From Gorsachius magnificus (Eukaryota > Chordata > Aves > Pelecaniformes > Ardeidae), in assembly GCA_034008185.1 (NCBI GenBank), contig CM067084.1, forward strand, positions 19,248,885 through 19,312,884: DNA of 64,000 nucleotides, given 5' to 3'. The translations under genes were made by a program, and so were the position numbers. Shown here piece by piece: positions 48,628-61,989 of the stretch. The notes under the pieces are model-generated. The model saw only the letters and a list, made by a program, of their open reading frames with translations. It did not search any database and was not told the DNA's origin. Every line of letters begins with the position of its first letter. The stretch's first letter is position 1.

Positions 48628-49029
48628 TGGAGCACAAGTCTTACAAAGAGCGGCTGAGGGAACTGGGGTTGTTTAGTCTGGAGAAGAGGAGGCTGAGAGG
48701 AGACCTTATCACCCTCTACAACTACCTGAAAGGTCTCTTCTCCCTGGTGACGGATGATAGGACGGGGGGGAACGGTTTGAAGTTGCGCCAGGGCAGGTTT
48801 AGGCTAGACATTAGGAAGAAGTTCTTCACAGAAAGGGTTGTCAGGCTCTGGAACGGGCTGCCCAGGGAGGTGGTTGAGTCCCCATCCCTGGAGGTATTTA
48901 AAAGAAGGATAGATGAGGTGCTTAGGGACATGGTTTAGTGGTGGGATGGCAGGGTTAGGTTAAAGGTTGGACTTGATGATCTTAAAGGTCTTTTCCAACC
49001 AAAGCAATTCTATGATTCTATGATTCTAT
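48628..49029 (+). mobile_element. CR1 LINE 3' fragment, relatively young
   Basis: It starts abruptly at the segment for [20 protein letters not shown] and stays open to the usual VLRDMV end (48936-48938), followed by GGTTGGACTTGATGATCTT and three ATTCTATG-type repeats. Compared with the other copies it lacks eight codons (GCSEVGVG) between YLKG and LFSLV, an in-frame 24-bp deletion. It lies just downstream of the candidate FSTL5 poly(A) signals, in sense orientation. It is too short to encode any enzyme. Confidence 0.93.
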
Positions 49030-52000
49030 TAAACAATTAGGCACAGAGTAATTAGAATATAGACAGGTATCTATTCTCATGCCTAGCCTCTGGAGCCCAA
49101 ACCGTCTAGTATAGAAGCTGTATAAACATATAAGTCCAAACCAAGAAGCATGGCACTCCAGTAGCACAGCTGATCAACTCCCTATCCAGTCTGCTTGGCA
49201 TGGATGGATTGTACATTTACTTTGCCCTCTCCTTGCCTAACCATTAACATTAAAGATAAGAATTGAATCCCATGACAATAGTGAGATTCCCTTGACAGCA
49301 TTCTGCATGATCCCTTACAATCTCCATCAAAGTCCAGGTCAGTTGTCAGTTTTGGCAGCCTCTTATTCTTTTGTATTAACACTTGGCAATCAGAGAAGCT
49401 TTAAAACTTGAATAAACCATGTTGCTGATATGAAACAAAAGACCACAATCTCTGCTCACATACTTAACAAACCCAGATATAACAACAGTTGGTTTGAATC
49501 CTGTCTTTCCTAATTGCTGTTGGAAACAGAGGCCTTCTCTTAATTTGAGGTAAACACACACATTTTATTTCACAAGCTGTTACAAACTTTCAAGATCTAG
49601 GATTTTCTTACAGAAATACATTAGAGAAAAGTAGTGGAAGATAATGGAAATGTAATGGAAGAAGCCAAATGCACATGATGACCAAGTTCTGCTACAGCTG
49701 CTGAAAGTTTCCACTATGTTCCTGTATGATAATGAATTTGAGAAGCACATGGGAGGACAAGACGGAGTGCTCTTCACCAGTGATTGTGATGATAGAGCTC
49801 CTTTTGCTAAGGTATTAAAAAAAAAATTATTTATGAGACATGGAGAAAAGGCTCTTTCAGGCTATTTTAGTTGACACCAAATGAAAGAAAAAATAGTGCC
49901 AAAGTTAAAAAAAAAGTTACTTTTCCCTTCAATTTGGCAGTAGACATTTTTAATAGTCTGTGCCCAAAGACATCTTTTAAACTACTATTCCATACTGATG
50001 AACAGCTAGTTATTTCCTGCACTATTGTATGTACATCAATCAATACATACAAGAGATTAAAACCAGAGATTTTTCTTTAAAAAGTTTATCTTTTAAAAAC
50101 AAGTGGAGATTTTTATTTCAAATATGATCTTGCAATTTTTCACTTTTTGTATGTGGTCCAGAGTGTCATCATCTGTCTTCATTTATATACTTTCTGACTG
50201 CTTGGTTTATAATATCAAATTGTGAGAGATTGCTAGTTAAGCATCTGCATAAATAGGTAAACTGAGATCAGAACAACCCCTTCAGTGCATTTAATTATAT
50301 TTCCCGTAAACAAAAGTGCCAAAGAGTTCATAAGTCCAAAAATAAGATGTCTTTGCAAATACGTAAGAAACATACCTTGTATAAGAATGTCTTTAGAAAA
50401 CTTCAGTGGAAAAAATGATAAAACAAGTTTCAAAGAACTCCACATATTTTTGTAAGTGATATCAATGAGGTTAAAAGATTCATTCTGAGTTTTTGTTGAG
50501 CCTCCTGCTCACACTGTATCATTAAGAAAGGCTGACTGTTAAATGCAAGTTAAAGGACATCTGAACATTTAAGACTGTCACAGAATTATTTATATTTTAA
50601 ATAGCAACTCTTCATCAGCAGGTTCCACTTCTTTCAATTTACAGAATCTTTTGAGCTTGAATATGGTATTTCTTTGTGTTATTGAACAGCTGGTTTGTTA
50701 CACCAAAGTAGTGTCTGCATTTTGGTTAGGAATGAAATATTCCAAAATATGGATTACAGAATAGAAGACTTGCAAATTCTGAATGTTATATTATGAAAAT
50801 AACATAGTTATTACAACACTTTGCATACTTACCACAAGATACTCCATTTGATTTCAACTGAAAGAGCACTGTCAGCTTAATAGGAACATTTGTTTTTAGC
50901 TAGTGAAAGACCAGTAACAGAATAATTTGTAGGATATTCTGTAAATAAATTAGTAGGTCTCTCAAATAATTCTAAAAAAAAAAAAAAAAATAGAATTACC
51001 AGTTATCTGTACTAATTTTTTCCCCTTCTTGTGGTGTTTTGAAGTGAACACCTTGAATGCATTGATTGAAATGAATGCATTTCAAGAGCTTCTGGAAAAG
51101 TGAATTGATTAATTGCTACAGGAACATGCCTAGTGAATATTATAAAAATTCAAAATTGCATTAATTAACATTTTCACTTATTCTCCTTATTTATTCTGCC
51201 AATTATTCTCTCAGACAACCTTAGGGAAAACCAATACAGAGACATAAGCTTTGTAAAATAATTTATAGGTCAACAGATTCCAATTTTTTCTGATTTAACT
51301 TTACCGTGTAAATGTGTGGATTTGAACCAGGCTATGTTGTATCCTGAACAAGTGCTCTCACCACTGGATAGGGTACAAAAAGGAGGAAGCTTTCACCCTC
51401 TCTTCTGCATCTACAATTAAAAAAAAGTAAAGGCCACATCTTCAAAGACTCTAGACGGTTATTTTCAACTTTCTGAACTCAGATCCAGAACAGCAGGAGG
51501 CACCTTCCAGCTGTTCTTAGTAGCAAACTGAAATCATAGTGGGGTCCTACACCCTGTGTCAGCTCCATTAGCTGCCTGTAGACCATCTTTTTCATCGTCT
51601 GTCTCTCCAAGCTCTAATTCTGAGGTACCCAATGTTTTCTATTGACATAAAGGAGTCCTAACAATAAACTCAGGAAAGCCACTTAGCGGCAATACCTAAC
51701 CCTAAGGAACTTTTGACTCTAAATTAGCCCTAAGTACTCAAGCAGCAAGTATCAACCTGTAGCAATGTGACGTGGCAGTACCCTGTTTCTGCCAGATTTT
51801 GGCCAATTTCAGAACTTCATTGAAGGAAATAAACCCAGGATAAAGATTATTGAAGAAAATTAAAAAAAAAAAACCAACATCAAAACCTTCCTTGCTCGCA
51901 CAAGTAACCAGAAAAATGTTTAAAACAAGGATCAATATACAAACAATAATTTTGTTTCCTTTAAAACATCTTTGAAAAATATCAGACCTTATAGGACTGC

Positions 52001-52394
52001 TATCACAGACTTATTTTCCGCATGTATTTATAAAATCCTCCAAAAGTTTACTAAGTTCTGTGGTAAAACTGTGAAGGTTTCCAGCATAAATTTATTCATG
52101 ACTATGCCATTTGTTGTGATATAATTCTTTGCCTTCAATAATTATACTGCTGCTTTGATAATATTTTTCATAATCTACTTATCACAACTTCTCACCATTT
52201 TTTTCAGTGAAGTTAGACAAATACTTGAATACTTTGTTCTCGTAGGTGTTACAGCTGAAGTTCAGCTTTTTCAAATACACGTGGCCTGACTGAAAGCATT
52301 AATCTGAATGAGGGGAAGACCTGCATCCCAGTTTCCATTTTTTGCTGGCAACCTTATGAGGAGAGCTGAGGTAAAGGGGCTTTTTCTGCCTGGG
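49030..52394 (+). other. Downstream intergenic sequence
   Basis: AT-rich sequence with a 17-base A run at 50974-50990. It contains an exon-like stretch at 49612-49811, with an acceptor-like TTTTCTTACAG before it and AAG|GTATTA after it, which I could not assign to any gene. No promoter, tRNA or LINE was recognised elsewhere in this stretch. Confidence 0.6.
50974..50990 (+). repeat. Homopolymer A run, 17 bases
   Basis: Seventeen A follow AATAATTCT. It could be the tail of an old retroposed sequence, but no recognisable body precedes it. Confidence 0.85.
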
Positions 52395-52742
52395 GAGGAG
52401 ACATTTTCAGGGAGGCCTAATAGCAGCCTGCTAGTACCTATGGGGAGGTTACAAGAAAGATGGAGCTAGATTTTTTACAGCTGTGCATATCAGGAGAGCA
52501 AGACACAACAACATGAATTGAATCAAGAGTTTCAGACTGGATACATGGAAAAGCTGTGAGCCCAGCCAAGCATGGGAGTGGGTTTCCCAGAGAGGCTGTA
52601 CAGTCTCCATCCTTGGAGGTTTTCAACACTTGGCTGGATTATGCCCGTCTGACCTTTAGCTGAACAAGTTTTGAGCAGGGTGTTGGACTAGAGATCTGCC
52701 AAGATCCCTTTGAACCTGAATTATCTTGTGATGCTATGATTA
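52395..52742 (+). mobile_element. Old CR1 LINE 3' fragment
   Basis: The order of CR1 C-terminal and 3' UTR words is kept but diverged: GGTTACAAGAAAGATGGAGC, GAGGCTGTACAGTCTCCATC, CTTGGAGGTTTTCAACACTT, TGTTGGACTAGAGATCTGCC, and an end like TGTGATGCTATGATTATGA. Many substitutions and indels mark it as older than the other copies. Confidence 0.8.
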
Positions 52743-55700
52743 TGACTTTGGGATGGAAACAATAGCAATCTTAACTTGTTTCAGTTGTTTAAGTTTCTGA
52801 CTGAACTTGCAGACCAGGTATTTAAATGTGCATTTGTAAATGAAAACCCCATGAAGTATAGCCTAAGCAAAACTCAAAAAGTAATATGTTTTGTCACTTG
52901 AAATCCTTAGCTCTGAACATCTTAAACCAAGGACATTGTCATTTTGAAATCTGGAATACATTTCTTGGCTTCCAGGAAATCCCAAGATGATAATAGACCT
53001 TGCACAGGATGCAATATGTGAAGGTAAGTGCTTGTTTCTAAATATCTGAAGATTAGCTATAGCAGAGGAAAAGGCGTACTCAAGAACCCCATTGTACATA
53101 AGGTCTCTTAACGCTCTGAGACAGCATATGTCCAAATGTGAACATAGCCACTGAAGTATATCCTTGGTCACAGCTCTTCAAGTAAAACTGTTCTGGGCAT
53201 TTCATTGAGACCTAATAGGTATTTTTATAATTTGGTTCAGCAGTAGAATAAAAGATTTGTTTACTTGCTAATCAATTTGTGATAGAAGAGCTCATGTCAA
53301 ATCTATAGTCATCTCGCCAAAAGAAACACTTTAATATGGAGAAAGTCCTGCTGACCTCTCATCAATTTGTATTTTGCATTTTGATTTTCATTTTAAGCAG
53401 GTCCTAAAGAAGCCTACTGATGACTTTTGGTTTGAGGTAGCGACAAAGATGTAGAACACATAGGAAGGAAAAAAAGACATTTACATACTGTTCAGCTGTA
53501 ATGACCCATAAGTTTGACTTAATTTTTTCTGTGAATACAGTTATCAAGATGGGGAAAAGCATAGGCTTAACTCTGCAACTCAAAAATCTCTATTTCAGCC
53601 AAATTCAGAAATGGACAAGACAGAGCATACTAGGTGAGAGAGAGGAAAAAGTCATTCAGAACATGTACATCTACTAATTAGAGATGTGAGATGGGGTCCA
53701 GCAGTCAAGAACCTTTACATTTGTACCACATTGACAATGTTTCACTGTGACCGACCCCCCCACAATGGAGGAAGACTCAGAGGAGAAGGGCAAAAATAAT
53801 GAGCTCAGGGAAGAATGTAAAGAATGACCACCAATTATTGCAAAGAAAGCTGCACTTTCAGAGGGACTGGAGAGTAACCTTTGGTTTAGATGTATGGCCA
53901 TACCAGTGAGTCATCAGGTTGTATAAACAGCTTTCTCTGAGATAATTAGCAGAGAGCAATGTCTTTCTGAGCTAGCCAGAGCAGCATGGGGGGAGAAAGT
54001 GTATATGTGGCTCAACCTAACATTAAGTTTCAAAACTGGCCAGCTAATAAAATGAACTTTGAAGAGAGCAATGGGCTTGACCTGGCTTCAACCCTTGTAT
54101 TCCTTCCCAGTGACTGGGCACACCCAGCAACATGATGGTGAGCGTACAGAGACTGGTAATGGGAATCATGTTTGCACAGTGATTCAACTGCATACTGCAA
54201 TAGCTATATTGTGCTTATGTTGTGACTTCAGTGTACTGCTGTATCTACTAAATCAAAATCCCATGCAATGACAATTATATCAAATAAGTAAATTTTGTAT
54301 TAACCTTTAAACCCTCCTTATGTGGAGTATCTAAAAGAACCTAGTCAGAGGTTATTGGACTCTGACTTTCACCCACTACCACTCCATTTTATATAGTACT
54401 GAAATGAAAAAAAAAAATAAAAAATTCAACATTTACAGTACTTCACGGGATCACAGTATGAATGATATTTGGAAGAAATGGGAAAAATTATAGTTATCCC
54501 GTTATTAGGAGTTCTTTCATAGTCAGTGAGCACCACATTATGCATAACACAGTAAAGGCAACAAAGACAATGTGGTGAGCTATTTCATTCTTGTATCAGG
54601 GAAGGAAGAGATTATGATGGAACTGTAATCTAAGAGTTTACCTGGTGTCTTATACCTGCAAGGCAGAGATGTTTGCATTCCTTGACACAGGTAATTGAAA
54701 TCAACTTTCAGATTGTTTGAGGGGTTTTGTGTTGGGTTTTTTTTTAAATAGTAACATGGACAGAAGTCTTCAGAAAAAGTACTAACCAAGACTATGTATT
54801 CAGAACAAAAATCTGTTGTCATCAGTTTTATAAAAATTCATAACCAGAAGTTAAAAATATATATTTCACTTGAATCTCTTCTATCTGTCACCTCTTAATG
54901 GGTTAAATGCCCTGTTTGGTGTGCCACTACTTTAAAAATTATTTTAAACTGTCTTCGGTGAGCTATCTTTCACAAACATGACAAATTCAGTTACGGGTAA
55001 AAGACTGAAAGATACTGAAATTGCCTTTTTCTATTTAGGAGTAATGCATGAAAAATTGCTTCTTCTAGCTTATGAATATTAAAATTGTTCTTCTTTTAAT
55101 CTACTAGATGAAAAAATAGCTTCTTGTTATTAGTCATGATGTTAATGTTCTTATTTTTAATCTTCCTGAGGTAGTGTGTCCTTTATCTTTCCACAAGGAT
55201 GGACAATAGTTCTCTCATTTTGCAATACTTCTTTTTATATTTTTCTCTAATAATGAAAACTTAGGTATACGCTTTCCTTTTAACTAAATGTGTATTGAAC
55301 CTATGGCAAAAAAATAATGTACTTACCTCACAATATTTTTTAGTGCTTTCCTTTTAATTAATTGTCTATCGAACCTATGGCAAAAAATAATGTATTTACC
55401 TGACAATATTTTTTAGTGCTTTCCATTCATGTGTTTCAAGAAAAAAAAAAACAACAAACCAATTTACCATCCCCCAGCAACTCCCTGGAGTCTTCCACAA
55501 GAAGATTCCCTTCCCCCAGCTGGCCCTCTATGTTTTTTCACTCATGAACAAAATTTATTACAGCTTTCATCATATTATAATAATGAAAGATATACTTTTT
55601 GTTCTGTGAAATGATGTCACATGTTTAAAAAAAATATTTCCCCCCCCGCCTCAGCTTCCTGTGCAAGGTGTGCGATGCAAATTATTAGTGTGAATGCTCT

Positions 55701-58700
55701 CGTTGAGAGATAATACAAACTGTAAACTTAATTATAAAAAAGCAAAAAGAATAATCGGCATTACTTTTTCATCTCAGTAGACCTATGCTAAATCATTGTT
55801 AATGATGCAGCTGTACACTGTGAGGAAGTAGAAGCAACAGTATATTTATATTGAGGATTGCATAAGGAAAAATTAATGCTTAAATGAGAAGGGAAGACAA
55901 GCTAGGACTCCAAGTTATTGCAAAATTGGTTTCAAAGCGTCTTAATTAAAATTGTAAATAAATAGCCATTTCCTCTATGATCACTGTAAAAATTAACTAA
56001 CAAGATACACTCATAAACTGTATTTGGATGCTCTTTCCAAACAGAAAGTTTCCTCCGATACTTTGAGAGCAGAGCTACCTAATTTACACTGTTCAGGCTG
56101 GACTGTCAGACCTCCATATCCTCTCCTCTGCTTTTTGGTGGCTTCTAGCTCCTTTGTATTTCCAGTTAAGTGGACTTCTGGGGTGGCATTCCTACTATCT
56201 TGTTCTCTTTTCCCCGTAAGCTTAAATACAACATTCAGCACTTCTGTGTCAACAAGTGAACCTCTTTCCCACTAGATCAGCATGACCATTCTGGTTGTAT
56301 CTAATACCCAATGAAATTTTGGCTGAAATGCCTTACCATTTTCTCTCAAATCCTATTAAATTTCCACCAAATACTGCTTTTACTTTGCTTGCTTGTTAGC
56401 TGCATTTACCTTGGCTATCCTCAGTCTCGTGATGAAGAGACATTTTCCTACTTCTGTCTTTTCTAAAAACCCAGATGTCTTTCATTCAGTTCACTAAAGG
56501 AATGTGGTGGCCTCATTTTTTTCATCTCTGTTTACTCTGGAGGAGAATGGGTATCTGGTAGAGCTAGTCTTTATAGCCCCTAGCAGCAGTAATTTGTGTG
56601 TACTAAGGAGGAAAGCCATGAGAGAGGCATCTCCACATCAGTCAAGATTTGCATAGCAGGAAACAAAAGCAATAAACACTACAGTATTTTCATCCCATGT
56701 TTACCTCCTGCTATTTCACATTCTGGGGATGCCGACAATTACAGGGAAATAGAGTAATGGATGTTGTTCAGTGCAGTTTGACTGTGGCCAGGAGCAAGCA
56801 GGTGGAACACTAACTTCAGTTCAGCACAGGAAACTTCAGTGGGTTTGGGGTCAGTAAGTGTTTAGGACAAACATCAGCTCCAGATTTCAACAAAACATTG
56901 TATGCAACCCTCCAAAACACAAGGTCTAACAGAATTCCAGTTGATGCCAGGACACTGCTGTCTTGACCTGAGGATTTTTTTTCTCAGAGGAAGTAGAAGT
57001 CCTTAAGTTTGCTTTACTTTTTCATTATTATTATATTTTTATTATCACTTTTATCATTAATACTGGTTTTGGCACCCATAACCCATTGTTCTGTAACAGA
57101 AATGTTGCTACTTTTATCATCTTGGCTATATGCCAATAGAAGAAATGAATGTGTCCCCCTGTTTTTCATGCTTGCCCTCATTCTGTTTACTGGCATAAGT
57201 AATTATGAATAAGGCACAGTAAAGCTGTGATGGTCTAAGGGTAGAAGCCAGGTCTCCTAGGAGGGGATAAACTATTTATTAACTACTTGCCATAATGTCA
57301 AAAAAAACCAGAAAAGTTTGTACATAAATGAAGCCCTTCTTCAAGAGAACCTGATATATCTGGTATATATAAGAAAACTTGATATATCTGATTAATTTTA
57401 CCTAAAAAATGAAGGGCTTATTTGAACAACGCACTACCTTAGAGTATATAATAACCTACCTGGTGTTCCACAGGGTATGCTTCTGGTTTACTAAACATTT
57501 TACATGTGCCAAGGACTGGATATCCTCAGTTCAACAAATGTGACTGTTCATTAAGGATTCTGTTAACACCATAATACTCCTATTGCTTTATCATCTAGAA
57601 AGAGTTTTACCATGGTATCTATCCTTTTTTTATTAATTAGAAGGCTGTTATTTTTAAGATCTATTATATTTAGATGTTCAGTTAATGACTGTAGATTTTC
57701 ACAGACTGAGATTGATCATGATTTATGCACCTCAGAGACAGATGATAATTTACTAATATGTAAAATTATAGAATTAAATATCCCTGTTGCTCCTTCAATT
57801 ATACTTCCATTTGAATGACGGACTTTTGGGGAGTTGAGGATACTGTATTTCCACTCCCTCTTCTATCATTTGATATAAGTATAATTCCAAGCCATTCTTC
57901 AAGAATCTTGCTTTTTTCCTGACACGTAGACATATAACAGAAAGGAGGAAAATAGAAAACTGTTTTCCTCTTTTTTTTTTTCTAAGCTTCAGTAATTCTG
58001 AAGTACTTTTCCAATTGCTAGTTTATACAAGTGAACTGCATAGTTGAAATTCAGCAACTCTAGTGTTCAGATAGTGTTGTATTGCCAGTCATCTCTTCTC
58101 TTGTTGTTCAAGGCAGTCTTTTCTTTTTTAATTGTCGCTCTCTGATTTCTGTTAGTGTTTGTATTATTATTTGTACCTGAGAACTAGTTAGCTTGTAGGA
58201 TGGGCACAACTTTGTAATAATCCTTTTCACATTGACCAAGACAACTATGAAATCTTTTATTTAATTAAAAACATTTCATTTCATCAGAATAAAAAGTCTT
58301 TGTACTCTCTGAAGTCAGGACTTCACAGATTTCAATTGCATTTTACTTTAAACCGGCTCTCCCTGTCTCTTACAATTGAGTAACAAAGTATATTTGCATC
58401 AACATACTCTAGAGCCAGACAGTGAATGGGGAGAATGATACCAATATTGTGATTGGTGGTGGTCACCAGAAGTTTCTTAATAATGAAAGTAAACTAGAAA
58501 AGTAGTGAAATATTTTAAAATTTCAGCTACACCCAAAAAGTTAATTTAGAGCGTCCAGAGTACAGGAGGAAGCCAAAAGGAGGAAATCAACTATATGCTT
58601 TTCTGTTGACATTTTCCCTTCTAATTCAAAATGGTATCAGGTATTATTGATTTTAAATGCTGTAATATTATTTATCGTTCTTTCCAGTTAGATTGCATGA

Positions 58701-61700
58701 ACTGAGAAGATTTCTAAGAAAGTCAATATAGTAATTCTTCTGGCTTTTTCAAATACACACAGTGTTAGGCGTATCATAGATGACTAGATAATTGCAATAA
58801 AATGCTATTCATGCATTTAATTTTTCTTTATAGTTTTAAACAATGTCTTAGAGGCTTTGCTTTTCAGTGCTCCCAATACCAACATTTTACTTCTTTGTGA
58901 AAGCAGTTTATCCTCCATCTTCTCATCAGCAATTACTACATCCAGAATATTTATTTTAGCGATTTTTACGTATTAAGTAGTACTTCTCCATCTGGGCAGA
59001 AATAATATACTTTGCCTTGTTCCTTAAATTTTAATAAAGCTATTTAGTTCAAAGTTCTATCAACTCCCTTTTCTCATCTTGAGTGAGATGCTGGTAATTA
59101 TCAGTTCAAGAAAGGTCCCTCTGTCAGGAAATTTTTGTCACTAATAATCACAGGAATGGCTTTGGCATTGCATATAAAATACTTAGAGCAAATTATCTGA
59201 TGGATAATTTCATGAAGAAATATAGGGTTTTTTTCCTTTTGGCTGCTTGAAAGACATTCTGATATGAGTGGATAAAAAAGAAGCCCAACCTAATAGGCCA
59301 TTGGCTGCATTTAGGAAGAACAGAAACCACAAAACATCTTTCTTTCCTTACTGGTGTTCAGAAGAACATGTTGGCAGGAGAGTGTGGGCATGCAGTGTTA
59401 TATCTGTAAAGAAGCCTGGGTATTTTAAATCATAGAAAAGAGCTAGAGAGTGATTTACCTTTTATTTAGCCTGTTTTTCAAGTGCATTCAAAGCAAGATG
59501 GACTTTTCATTCCTTCAGGTGTTTGGTTACTAGGACAGGAGCACCACCTCAGCAAAATCCACTGGCAAATTCAGATCAGAAAATGTAATATACAGTGAAG
59601 TCTAAGATGAGCCTGAGGCTGAAGCATTTGTATCAATAAAAAATTATTTTGCTAATATGCTTTAAGAATCACAAAGAAGCTATTTTTTCTACTACAAAAT
59701 ACTATAGCGCATTCCATTTGGATCTCATGTGCTGCCTAGTGTGATTTCACTGATTTTAGCAAGGTTGCTCGTCTTTCAGTAGAATAAATCAGACCAGGTT
59801 TCAGCTTGTTGTTTCTGAAACTGCTGGATATCCAAGACTTGTGGAGAATGAAACAAGTCAGTTGTAATTTGAGTCGAGAGAAAGATTGAAAAGTGAAAAT
59901 CTGTGAAAACATGGCTGATTTCAACAAAGCCACATACTACAGAGCCATTGCAGAAGAGTAACACAATGGTTTCATCCACATGTGACATGAGGATGTTCAA
60001 TCTGTTAATATATAGAGTTGTCTGCAAATAAATTGAAACATGCAATTCTATGTCCTGGCTTGCTGAAGGGTAAAATTTGTTACCAGGTTTAGCTGTCATC
60101 TCAGTATTTACACGTGCTTAATATAATTTGAGCATTTGTATGAAAAAACAGAGATGATGGAGGGCTGGACTGAAACAGAACTTACACTGAACTTCGGTGG
60201 TGGGAGTGACATTCACAACCCACAGCTGAGAGCCCCAGTTCCTCTGACAGAGCATGGGGAGAGTTGGTATCTCAGGAACAAGATTCATAGAAGCCATCAA
60301 GCTGGATGGGCTTTCTTATTTTACCTGTCCCAACATAAACAAATTAGGTGTCAGTTTCCTGGCTTCTAGGAGGTCCTTTTAGATTTGTGCATCTTGGACA
60401 GAGATTTATTCATTTGATCTAATTACTTATGTTAGGATGGCATCAAGCCCAGAGTAAGAAGATACTGCAGAATTAGACCCCGCTGTTTGTCTCTGACAAA
60501 AAGAGCCTACTCTCTGCTGACACTTAGGTCTGAAATAAATCCTCAAATTGCTTAGCACTGTTAAAATATAGTCAGGTCTTGATATACCCAGAAAGAGACA
60601 CTTTGTCTTCTAGAAAATATGTTGGAGGAAGCTGACACGCACAGGAGAATTTAGGGGCCCAAGTTCTGGAGGCAGGTAAGCACAGGTTTTATGGACCTGA
60701 GTTTTGTACTCAGGCATTTTATATGTTTTGTAGGTCTAACACTTAAGATGCTCAGGCACCCAGTGGACTTCACAACATGTGAATGGAAGTTTTGTGAGAA
60801 AATATAAGTGCTTTAAGTACCAGAATATCTTGTGCCTTGCCAACCCAGTCACAAATGAACTTTTTTTCAAAGAAAATGTATATAAATTCTAGCCAATATA
60901 GTCCATATATTGCTACTATGAATGCAAAGCAAGCAAACGTTTCCTCCTGTTTATAGGACACACATACTAGGGCTGATCTCAAGGCAGGTCAAGCAAATCC
61001 TGACTATTTCTGATGCTTAAGGTTTAAAACACCAAATGAAAAAGTACTGGGAGAAATAAGGATGTGCAGGAAACTAGTTCACTTTGTTTTCCTTTTTATA
61101 AGCAATAGAGATAAGTGACAATATGAAAAAGCTGAGAGAGCTCTGCACAATTTCCCTGCAATAGCAGCTGCTTGGTTTCCACACTCTTGCAGATTATTAG
61201 CAAATGCCAGAGTTGCTAAGAATTGCTCCTCTGCTGCACAAAGTAACTATTGTGGCTGGTCTCTTATCTCTGGAAAAACATGCAAACAAGGGCCTTCAAG
61301 CCAGAGAAAACGGGTCTTCTACAGTTTGTTACATTCGTGCTGTGAGACTCCAGTTGAAAAATCGGTATGACTAGGACAAAAAAAACTTTCATCAGCTTAC
61401 TGGAAGCCTGAGTCACAATAGTGGCAACGTGGTCTCTGTTAGCATTCCTTTGTTTTATAAAATCTGAAAGATTTTTTTTTTCTCCATAATATTCTCTAGT
61501 GCTAATACCTGAATTGGAACAGTATGTGGCTGTATGCCATATCATGTTTTTACGCTGAGCAGAAGCATCCTGTGACATTCTGAGGCAAACACTGGAACCC
61601 CACAAGAACTCAGTGAGATCCACTGGCTTACACAGCACAAGATGCCAGATTGTCTCTGAATTTGGCAGCAGCTTTTGTCACAGTCTCAGGCAAGATGCTG

Positions 61701-61868
61701 CCTGTGCATAAGGTGCCACCCATCAGCAAAATCTCTCCAGTTGCTCCCGCTTTCTTTTTTTTCTTAACATACACTGAATAAAGCAAGAAGGGAGCAAAAA
61801 AAAAAAGTGGTATTGCTTCCTGGAAAGCAAAGATCCTGAACACTTGCACCTTGGTGAGCATATTTGTG
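52743..61868 (+). other. Downstream intergenic sequence
   Basis: About 9 kb of AT-rich DNA. The only structured feature I see is the 74-bp tandem duplication at 55271-55417 plus short homopolymers. Open frames here (all under about 125 codons) show no domain, no initiation or splice context and no family resemblance. Confidence 0.6.
55271..55417 (+). repeat. Tandem duplication, about 2 x 74 bp
   Basis: Unit 1 (55271-55344) and unit 2 (55345-55417) both run from GCTTTCCTTTTAA through GAACCTATGGCAAAAAA to CAATATTTTTTAGT. They differ at about eight to ten positions. A third unit starts at 55418 (GCTTTCC) and stops matching almost at once. The divergence indicates an old local duplication. Confidence 0.88.
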
Positions 61869-61926
61869 GTTGGACTTGATGATATTACAGGTCTTTTCCA
61901 ACCTCAATGATTCTATGATTCTATAT
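61869..61926 (+). mobile_element. CR1 3'-end fragment
   Basis: GGTTGGACTTGATGATATTA, AGGTCTTTTCCAACCTCAAT and two ATTCTATG-type repeats form a nearly consensus CR1 3' terminus only about 60 bases long, typical of extreme 5' truncation. Confidence 0.9.
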
Positions 61927-61989
61927 TCTTAAATATGAGTTTGGATGCAAAATGGGAGACTATATACCCCTGTGTAAGTAGTGCCACAA

